Positions 37,007 through 43,504 of a stretch of 64,000 nucleotides of DNA are shown one piece after another. How positions within the stretch are numbered: position 1 is the first letter of the stretch; each line of letters begins with the position of its first letter. The notes beneath the pieces were generated by a model. The model was not told the DNA's origin. It saw only the letters and a list, made by a program, of their open reading frames with translations, and made no database searches. The translations under genes were made by a program, and so were the position numbers. This stretch comes from Nonlabens marinus S1-08 (GTDB lineage Bacteria; Bacteroidota; Bacteroidia; Flavobacteriales; Flavobacteriaceae), in contig NZ_AP014548.1 of assembly GCF_000831385.1 (NCBI RefSeq), positions 1,603,779 through 1,667,778 on the forward strand, in the 5' to 3' direction.

Positions 37007-38812
37007 ATGGCATCATCCACGGGTAACGCATTTAATATGTCGCTGTTTAAGCGACTGCTTTCTTATACAAAGCCTTATAAACTTACCTATTATTATGTCG
37101 CTTTAAGTGCCATTTTGCTAGCAATAGTTGCGCTAGGAATGCCTTATTTGATAAAGGTAGCGATTGATAATCACATTATACCTCAAGATTTTGAGGGTGT
37201 CAATACCATTTTAGGAATGGAGTATGGCGGTTTTACTGGCGTCATAATTTTGATGATGGTAGTGCTTGTCGCAGAAGTCCTTCTACAACTCAGCTTTATC
37301 TACTATGCCAACTGGCTAGGTCAACAAGTGATCCGAGACTTGAGAACCAGGTTGTTTGATCATATGCTGGGCTTCAAAATGAAGTATTTTGATCAAAGCG
37401 CTGTGGGAAAATTAGTGACGCGGGCGGTTAGTGACATTGAAACTATAGCGAGTATCTTTTCTGAGGGGCTTTTCATGATCATTTCTGACTTGCTCAAAAT
37501 GATTGTTGTTCTTGGTTTTATGACCTATCAGAGCTGGCAATTAACTCTGATTGCATTGATTGTAATGCCGTTCATTTTATACGCAACTAGAGTATTTCAA
37601 AAGGCAATGAAGGTGGCGTTTGAGGAAGTTAGAAGTCAGGTAAGCAATCTCAATTCTTTTGTCCAAGAACGAGTGACTGGAATGAAAATCGTTCAAATTT
37701 TCAATCGGGAGAAAGTAGAATACGAGCAATTCAAGGAAATTAATAAAAAACACAGAACCGCCTGGGTAAAAACAGTGTGGTACAACAGTATCTTTTTCCC
37801 AATTGCCGAGATGGCTTCCAGCATCACCATAGGTCTTATCGTTTACATAGGTGTGGTAATGAACCTGGGTGTCGAGACAACAGCAGTTGATATAGGAGTC
37901 ATCGTCATGTTTATTGATTTGTCTCAAAAACTTTTCCGTCCACTGCGTCAGATTGCTGATAAATTCAATACGCTTCAAATGGGAATGGTCGCTGCCAATC
38001 GTGTTTTTAAGATATTAGATACAGATGCCATTATCGAGGACAAAGGCACTAAAATCGCTTCTGACCTTAAGGGCGCTATAGAGTTCAAAAACGTGGATTT
38101 CGGTTATGTAGAAGATGAATTGGTATTAAAAAATCTAAGCTTTAAAGTGGAGCCAGGCCAGACCGTTGCTATAGTTGGTGCTACAGGTGCAGGTAAATCA
38201 ACCATCATTAATTTGCTTTCCAGATTTTACGAGATCAATGCAGGAGAGATTATGGTGGATTCCGCTTCCGCGAAAGCGTACCAGCTAGAATCACTTCGCT
38301 CACAAATTGCTGTCGTGCTTCAAGACGTATTTCTGTTTGCAGATACCATTTTAAATAACATCACCCTTCAAAATCCAGACATAACCGAAGAGGATGTGAT
38401 TGCTGCTGCTAAAAAAATTGGGGTTCATGAGTTTATCAATTCATTACCCAATGGCTACCAGTACAACGTAAAAGAGCGAGGTGTGATGTTGAGCTCTGGT
38501 CAACGTCAGTTGATTGCTTTTCTTAGAGCATACGTTTCTAATCCAAGTATACTAGTTCTAGACGAAGCTACCAGCTCTGTAGATGCCTACAGCGAGCAAT
38601 TGATTCAAGATGCGACAGATATCATAACTAAAGACCGTACGTCCATTGTGATCGCTCACCGTCTTGCCACCATCAAAAAAGCCGATAAAATTATCGTCAT
38701 GGATGCTGGTGAAATAGTCGAAATGGGAACCCATCAAGAATTACTGCAACAAGAAGGTGGGTATTATAAAAACCTATACGAGGTACAGTTCCAGCAGCAA
38801 GAAGTGGCTTAG
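37007..38812 (+). CDS. ABC half-exporter (TM288/BmrD-like, degenerate signature)
   Basis: A 601-residue type IV ABC exporter half. A six-helix TMD (about 20-330) is fused to an NBD with Walker A GATGAGKST, Walker B ILVLDEATSS with the catalytic Glu present, and H-loop IVIAHRLATI. The signature is LSSGQ rather than LSGGQ, as in the degenerate partner of heterodimeric exporters. The segment VDSASAKAYQLES contains a one-mismatch palindrome copy. The natural partner may be the half-exporter at 46577, whose Walker B has Asp in place of Glu. Lipid or drug export is likely. Confidence 0.9.
   Translation: MASSTGNAFNMSLFKRLLSYTKPYKLTYYYVALSAILLAIVALGMPYLIKVAIDNHIIPQDFEGVNTILGMEYGGFTGVIILMMVVLVAEVLLQLSFIYYANWLGQQVIRDLRTRLFDHMLGFKMKYFDQSAVGKLVTRAVSDIETIASIFSEGLFMIISDLLKMIVVLGFMTYQSWQLTLIALIVMPFILYATRVFQKAMKVAFEEVRSQVSNLNSFVQERVTGMKIVQIFNREKVEYEQFKEINKKHRTAWVKTVWYNSIFFPIAEMASSITIGLIVYIGVVMNLGVETTAVDIGVIVMFIDLSQKLFRPLRQIADKFNTLQMGMVAANRVFKILDTDAIIEDKGTKIASDLKGAIEFKNVDFGYVEDELVLKNLSFKVEPGQTVAIVGATGAGKSTIINLLSRFYEINAGEIMVDSASAKAYQLESLRSQIAVVLQDVFLFADTILNNITLQNPDITEEDVIAAAKKIGVHEFINSLPNGYQYNVKERGVMLSSGQRQLIAFLRAYVSNPSILVLDEATSSVDAYSEQLIQDATDIITKDRTSIVIAHRLATIKKADKIIVMDAGEIVEMGTHQELLQQEGGYYKNLYEVQFQQQEVA
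38263..38278. repeat. Iterated palindrome copy with one mismatch, inside the ABC gene
   Basis: CGCTTCCGCGAAAGCG (T to C at position 6 of the 16-mer), read as SASAKA. Same length as the equivalent segment in related NBDs. Confidence 0.7.
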
Positions 38813-39657
38813 GTTCCAAAATGATTTGCAAAAAAGCCTTTTACATCAAACCCCAATTTATCGGCAATTATCGCGGTTAAGAATGCAAGGAGAACTACAA
38901 CCAAAAAGAGTAGAATGACCGATGCAATCAAAACAATTATGGAAATCAAACTTCTTAGAATAGTGGTTTGCCAATCCAAACGAAAGCACTGTTTATAGCT
39001 GTAAGCATTGTATACAAACATGATAGGAAAACTTGCTAAGCTCCAATAGGTAAATGCCTCTGGAGAAATTAGTAAGAGCAAAATACTAATTGGAATGGTA
39101 GCCAGAGTGATGTGGGCATAAGTGTATAGATAGAAAACAATATGCTCTGTATAATTGAAGTAACGCTTTCCCCAAAAAGTAATGCGACCGACAAGTGCTA
39201 AAAGAGGTATAGTTAACAAGGTCAATACACTAGTATAGTCCATCATGAAATCGGACATTCTTTTTTGACTTTCAAGGACCTTGGGATCGGCAGAGTTATC
39301 ACCAGATGCGGATAATTGCTTTCCAAATTCTGCCATATATTCATCAAGAGATCCTGAACTGCGAACAATGAATATGTATATACCAGATGCAAAAATGACC
39401 AGCAATAGATAACGTATGGCATCCATGTAATAACCACGCCTTCCATTTATATACCCATTAATAACCTGCCCTGGTTTCGTGAATAGGTCCTTAAAAGTAT
39501 GGGCAAACTTAGTATCCAATCCCAGATACATATCGCTGAAATCCATGCCTACTTGACGCATGGTGATTCTATTTTGAATCCATTTGGCACCACAACTCGC
39601 ACAATGCGTGTGACCCGTGTATAACATGTGATCACAGTTTTTACAATGACGCTCCAT
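38809..39657 (-). CDS. DUF3667 membrane protein
   Basis: A 282-residue protein. An N-terminal zinc ribbon (Cys-x2-Cys at CKNCD and CASCG) is followed by GQVINGYINGRRGYYMDAIRYLLL, the DUF3667 core, then about five TM helices. The role is unknown. It shares one base with the cdaA stop (TAATG), so it is translationally coupled to cdaA. Its end overlaps the ABC gene by 4 bases. Confidence 0.85.
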   Translation of the reverse strand: MERHCKNCDHMLYTGHTHCASCGAKWIQNRITMRQVGMDFSDMYLGLDTKFAHTFKDLFTKPGQVINGYINGRRGYYMDAIRYLLLVIFASGIYIFIVRSSGSLDEYMAEFGKQLSASGDNSADPKVLESQKRMSDFMMDYTSVLTLLTIPLLALVGRITFWGKRYFNYTEHIVFYLYTYAHITLATIPISILLLLISPEAFTYWSLASFPIMFVYNAYSYKQCFRLDWQTTILRSLISIIVLIASVILLFLVVVLLAFLTAIIADKLGFDVKGFFANHFGT

Positions 39658-40436
39658 TAAGCAAGGTGGGATTTGATTTTGTCAGACAAATCATCCATAT
39701 CATCAAAACTTTCAAACTCACCATTGATGACTAGAGAGACTTGGCCAGTTTCTTCACTGACGATGATGGCAAGTGCATTACTGCGTTCCGTAAGTCCTAG
39801 TGCTGCTCTATGGCGCAAGCCAAAACGTTGTGGTATCTTCCTGTTATCAGACACCGGTAAAATAACTCGGGTAGCAGTGATTTTATTTCCTTCAATGATC
39901 ATGGCTCCATCGTGCAAAGTGCTGTTTTTGTAAAAGATGCTTTGGATGATTGGGGCATTGACGAGAATATCCATAGTGTCACCACTATTCTTTAAGAAAT
40001 CGAGAGATCCGTCGCGTTTTATGGCGATCAAGGCACCGGTTTTAGTAGCGCTCATGCGCTTGCATGCGGTTACAATCTCGTCTACAATATTGTTGTGATT
40101 ATCTACATCTGCTTTAAAGATGCGCAGTTGTCGTAAAAACCGCCGTTTAGAGGTGAAGTTGGTAGAGCCTAACATCAATAAAAACCGCCGTATTTCTTGT
40201 TGAAATACCACGATCAGAGCAAAAACTCCAGCGCCAGTGAAAGCTCCCAGTGCTCGAGATAGCATTTCCATTTCTAGAAATACGGTAACCTGATAGATCA
40301 AATAAATGATCACGATACCTATAAAAATGTTGATCGCCGCCGTTCCTTTGACCAGTCTGTATAGATAAAAGATCAGCGATGCAAAAAGCACGATGTCAAT
40401 CAGGTCAATAACTCTAAACTCAGGTAGCTCCATCAC
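39657..40436 (-). CDS. cdaA: Diadenylate cyclase CdaA
   Basis: A 259-residue membrane c-di-AMP synthase. Three TM helices are in the first 90 residues, then the DAC domain with LHDGAMII (DGA) and FGLRHRAALGLTE (RHR) catalytic motifs. It makes c-di-AMP, which controls potassium, osmotic and cell-wall homeostasis. No cdaR or glmM is next to it; instead folP is upstream (15 bp) and DUF3667 downstream, a layout common in Flavobacteriaceae. Confidence 0.95.
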   Translation of the reverse strand: MMELPEFRVIDLIDIVLFASLIFYLYRLVKGTAAINIFIGIVIIYLIYQVTVFLEMEMLSRALGAFTGAGVFALIVVFQQEIRRFLLMLGSTNFTSKRRFLRQLRIFKADVDNHNNIVDEIVTACKRMSATKTGALIAIKRDGSLDFLKNSGDTMDILVNAPIIQSIFYKNSTLHDGAMIIEGNKITATRVILPVSDNRKIPQRFGLRHRAALGLTERSNALAIIVSEETGQVSLVINGEFESFDDMDDLSDKIKSHLA

Positions 40437-40450
40437 TCGTAAAAATAGGA

Positions 40451-41281
40451 TTAATTTTCTTGAATCGCTTGGAACAACTGGATCACTTCCACAGCTTCTT
40501 TCACATCATGAACTCTCAGGATAGATGCGCCATTTTGTAAGCAAAGCATATGCAAGGCGCTCGTGCCATTGAGGGCTTTAGATGCATTAGTTCCTAGAGT
40601 TTTATAGATCATTGATTTACGGGAAACGCCAGCGAGAATAGGTACATCTTGAGATTTCAGCAATTCCATTTGTTTTAATAATTGAAAATTCTGAGCGGTA
40701 GTTTTAGCAAACCCAAATCCTGGGTCAATAATGATATCCTTAATGCCCGCAGCTCTAGCCGTGGCAATACGCTCTGCAAAATAAGAGTTCATCTGTATCA
40801 GTAAATTATCATAATTGGTTAGAGACTTCATGGTTTGCGGCGTCCCTCGCATGTGCATCATGATGTAAGGCACACTAGCTTTTCCTACAGTTTCTAATAT
40901 TTTGGAGTCCAGTTTACCGGCGCTGATGTCATTCACGATGTCAATCCCGTGTTGTAATGCTGAGGCTATGACGCTTTCGCGAAAGCTATCACAACTCAAC
41001 ACCACCCCTTCAAAGGATTTTTTGATAAGGTCGATGACTGGAATAACACGCTGGAGTTCTTCTTCTACCGAAATATGCGTACCATCCGGCCGGCTGCTGT
41101 AACCACCCACATCAATAAAGGCAGCGCCATCCCTCAACATTTGATCTACCTGCTTTAAAATCGCAGCGTCTGATTTCAGTTTACCACCATCATAAAAAGA
41201 ATCTGGAGTAGCATTCACAATTCCCATCACGCGAGGTGTAGAGAGATCGATGAGGTTTCCAGAGCAATTAATCGTGGACAT
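40451..41281 (-). CDS. folP: Dihydropteroate synthase
   Basis: A 276-residue enzyme condensing pABA with the pterin pyrophosphate. I choose ATG 41281, since a longer start at 41398 overlaps the divergent DUF1599 gene. Motifs: GIVNATPDSFYDGG (N-terminal loop), DVGGYSSRPDG, DIS.GKLD, IIDPGFGFAKT and GVSRKSMI. Palindrome copy 11 lies in SCDSFRES, in a different frame from AFAKA. It precedes cdaA by 14 bp and is probably co-transcribed with it. Confidence 0.93.
   Translation of the reverse strand: MSTINCSGNLIDLSTPRVMGIVNATPDSFYDGGKLKSDAAILKQVDQMLRDGAAFIDVGGYSSRPDGTHISVEEELQRVIPVIDLIKKSFEGVVLSCDSFRESVIASALQHGIDIVNDISAGKLDSKILETVGKASVPYIMMHMRGTPQTMKSLTNYDNLLIQMNSYFAERIATARAAGIKDIIIDPGFGFAKTTAQNFQLLKQMELLKSQDVPILAGVSRKSMIYKTLGTNASKALNGTSALHMLCLQNGASILRVHDVKEAVEVIQLFQAIQEN
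40973..40986. repeat. Iterated palindrome copy 11, inside folP
   Basis: The 14-bp core GCTTTCGCGAAAGC. Read in the frame that gives SFRES at the conserved Asp-Ser-Phe-Arg stretch. Confidence 0.95.
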
Positions 41282-41336
41282 AAGTGGTAGATATCGTAAT
41301 TTGTGACCGAAATTTACGCCAAAATATACAGTTCTC

Positions 41337-41870
41337 ATGTCCACCACCAGCCAGCAATATGACGAAGTGATCGCTACCTGCCGCAACTTGTTCATCAATA
41401 AAATGACCGATTATGGTAGTGCCTGGCGCATCTTGAGACTGCCATCGCTTACAGATCAGATCTTTATAAAAGCACAGCGCATACGTGGCCTACAAACTCT
41501 AGCCGAATCAAAAGTCGATGAAGGTCAAGAAAGCGAATTCATAGGCATTATCAATTATTCCATCATGGCATTGATCCAATTGGAAAAAGGAATCGTAGAG
41601 CAGCCCGACTTGAATGTAGAACAAGCCACAAAATTATACGACCAGCAAGTGGCCATCACAAAACAATTGATGATGGACAAAAATCACGATTATGGTGAAG
41701 CCTGGAGAGACATGCGCGTAAGTTCGTTAACTGATTTGATCTTACAAAAATTATTGCGCGTCAAGCAAATTGAGGACAACGCTGGTAAAACTATTGTCTC
41801 AGAAGGACTGGATGCGAACTATAAGGATATGATCAATTATGCGGTTTTTGCGATGATTCATCTTTCTTAG
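41337..41870 (+). CDS. DUF1599 protein (two-fold repeat)
   Basis: A 177-residue protein consisting of two copies of the same ~80-residue unit: KMTDYGSAWRILRLPSLTDQI then KNHDYGEAWRDMRVSSLTDLI, each followed by RIRGLQT/RVKQIEDN and INYSIMALIQLE/INYAVFAMIHLS. The conserved DYG.AWR motif suggests a nucleotide-related helical fold, but I do not know the function. It is divergent from folP and ends 23 bp before the inverted-repeat element. Confidence 0.85.
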   Translation: MSTTSQQYDEVIATCRNLFINKMTDYGSAWRILRLPSLTDQIFIKAQRIRGLQTLAESKVDEGQESEFIGIINYSIMALIQLEKGIVEQPDLNVEQATKLYDQQVAITKQLMMDKNHDYGEAWRDMRVSSLTDLILQKLLRVKQIEDNAGKTIVSEGLDANYKDMINYAVFAMIHLS

Positions 41871-41893
41871 ATTTCAATTCTAATGTCTATTAT

Positions 41894-42039
41894 TTTGTCA
41901 TCCTTAATTCGGTTCAGGATCTGCTGGATACGGAAGTGAGAAATTTGTTTGTCTGATATCAATCGGGTGATAAATTTTGCTAATCAAAACCTTCAAAACT
42001 CGAATCCTATAGATGCTGAAATGAATTCAGCATGACAAA
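41894..42039. repeat. 146-bp imperfect inverted-repeat element (MITE/REP-like)
   Basis: A 29-bp left end (TTTGTCATCCT...AGGATCT) and a 29-bp right end (AGATGCTGAA...) are inverted copies with about 23 of 29 matching. Each end also folds on itself (ATGCTGAA / TTCAGCAT on the right). It lies between convergent genes, without a coding region inside. It resembles the REP-like GTCAT(C/G)CTGA... repeats of Bacteroidota. Confidence 0.7.
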
Positions 42040-42051
42040 TACTAAATAATG

Positions 42052-42612
42052 CTAAGCAGTTTTCCACTTAATCCCACAACCCACACTAGGTTTCTGGTTT
42101 TTTGAAACTTCCTTATTTCCTTCTAAAGCATCAATCGCCTCGCGTATGGACCTTCCTGTTAGTGGAATACCGTTTTTAGGTCTGGAATCGTCCAGCTGGC
42201 CGCGGTAGATCAATTTATCTTCGCTGTCAAATAAGTAAAAGTCTGGAGTGCAGGCGGCATCATAAGCTTTAGCGACTTCTTGAGTGGGATCGTACAGGTA
42301 AGGAAATGGATACGCATTTTTAAAAGCTACTTGCTGCATTTGTTGTGGGCCGTCTTGTGGGTAATTTTCCACATCATTGCTAGAAATCGCAACAAAGCCA
42401 AAGCCTGTTGCCCGGTAATCGTTCGCCAGTCGTACCAATTCTGGATTGACATGGATCACAAATGGGCAGTGGTTGCAAATAAATATCACTAAAGTTCCTT
42501 TCTTTCCTCTTACGTCATCAAAAGTTTTTAATTCTTCAGACACGGTGTCTAGCAAATTGAAGTTGGGAGCTTTAGTTCCTAAAGGCAACATGGTGGATGG
42601 GGTAAGGGCCAT
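42052..42612 (-). CDS. Thioredoxin-fold redoxin (AhpC/TSA type)
   Basis: A 186-residue protein; ATG 42612 is chosen (MALTPSTMLPLGTKAPNF), since the six residues before are atypical. The redox motif is CNHCPF (CxxC, residues about 45-48) and the fold continues with FVAISSNDVENYPQDGP and TPDFYLFDSEDKLIYRGQLDD. There is no signal peptide, so it is probably cytoplasmic. This is the YbbN-like redoxin family that often precedes peroxiredoxin function. The substrate is unknown. Confidence 0.85.
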   Translation of the reverse strand: MALTPSTMLPLGTKAPNFNLLDTVSEELKTFDDVRGKKGTLVIFICNHCPFVIHVNPELVRLANDYRATGFGFVAISSNDVENYPQDGPQQMQQVAFKNAYPFPYLYDPTQEVAKAYDAACTPDFYLFDSEDKLIYRGQLDDSRPKNGIPLTGRSIREAIDALEGNKEVSKNQKPSVGCGIKWKTA

Positions 42613-42765
42613 AATTATTTTAATATTCAAAAATACAAATGCATGAACGCATCACCTCATTCGTCTCGTTTTCTTACTAATAGTAACGCGAGTATGTATT
42701 AAAGTTTTGAAAAGCATGCCCTAAACGCTGCTTTCCTTTCTTAATTTTAAATAAAACGACCAATT

Positions 42766-43080
42766 ATGACCGATTTTAAAAACGGATACGATACGTTATC
42801 TCAAGCTATAGAAGATTTACAATCCATGGGATATACCATCGATTACGACCTCGTAGAAGATGGATTGGAATCCAAAAATTTGAAAAAGAAATGGAAAGCA
42901 GAAGAACTCGAAGTGGTAAAATTCTACCGCTTTGAAGGTGTTTCTGACCCAGCAGACAACACCATACTGTATGTTATTGAAAGCAACGATGGCAATAAAG
43001 GCTTACTCGTGGATGCGTATGGTGCAGACGTGTATATCTCACCAAAAATGATTGAAAAACTAAGAATGAATGACCAATAA
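42766..43080 (+). CDS. Small conserved protein, often mislabelled PRPP synthetase
   Basis: A 104-residue acidic protein (TLSQAIEDLQSMGYTIDYDL, FYRFEGVSDPADNTILYVIE, KGLLVDAYGADVYISP). The family is conserved in Flavobacteriia and labelled 'phosphoribosylpyrophosphate synthetase' in some databases. The PRPP signature loop is absent, so I consider that name wrong. It overlaps csaA by 11 bases, implying coupling. Confidence 0.65.
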   Translation: MTDFKNGYDTLSQAIEDLQSMGYTIDYDLVEDGLESKNLKKKWKAEELEVVKFYRFEGVSDPADNTILYVIESNDGNKGLLVDAYGADVYISPKMIEKLRMNDQ

Positions 43081-43411
43081 TCTTTCTTGGGAGGAATTTA
43101 CCAAAGTAGATATGCGCGTCGGCACTATTGTCGACGCGCAGTCATTTCCAGAGGCCAGGCGACCCGCTTATAAATTGACAATCGATTTCGGTAATGAGCT
43201 GGGCATCCGTAAAACAAGCGCTCAAATCACAGATCATTACAACCTCGAAGATTTAATAGGCAAGCAAATCATCGCTGTAGTTAACTTTCCTAAAAAACAG
43301 ATTGCCAATTTCATGAGTGAGTGCCTGGTGCTGGGCTCCGTGGATAGCGAGAAGAGAGTGATCTTATTGCAACCAGATCAACAAGCTGTTAATGGTGATC
43401 GAGTAGGTTGA
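43070..43411 (+). CDS. csaA: tRNA-binding domain protein (CsaA)
   Basis: A 113-residue OB-fold EMAP-like domain (MRVGTIVDAQSFPEARRPAYKL and TSAQITDHY...LIGKQIIAVVNFPKKQIANFMSECLVLG). CsaA is a tRNA-binding protein with reported chaperone activity. It overlaps the preceding small gene. Palindrome copy 12 starts 3 bp after its stop. Confidence 0.9.
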   Translation: MTNNLSWEEFTKVDMRVGTIVDAQSFPEARRPAYKLTIDFGNELGIRKTSAQITDHYNLEDLIGKQIIAVVNFPKKQIANFMSECLVLGSVDSEKRVILLQPDQQAVNGDRVG

Positions 43412-43413
43412 TG

Positions 43414-43437
43414 TTTTCGCTTTCGCGAAAGCGAAAA
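43414..43437. repeat. Iterated palindrome copy 12 (24-bp perfect)
   Basis: The core with TTTT/AAAA arms, 3 bp after the csaA stop and 6 bp before a terminator hairpin. Confidence 0.95.
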
Positions 43438-43442
43438 AATAA

Positions 43443-43477
43443 TAAAGCCGCTTTCAAAACTTTAGAAAGCGGCTTTA
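43443..43477 (+). terminator. csaA terminator
   Basis: 13-bp stem TAAAGCCGCTTTC / GAAAGCGGCTTTA with a 9-nt loop; usable on both strands for the convergent M14 gene. Confidence 0.8.
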
Positions 43478-43504
43478 CTATATCAAAATAGTGCTGTAGG
43501 TCGT

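Noticed and set aside
37577-37978. Antisense ORF inside the ABC exporter
   Set aside because: It is a shadow of the real gene, without signal or family similarity.
42766-43080. PRPP synthetase function
   Set aside because: Too short and without the PRPP-binding loop.
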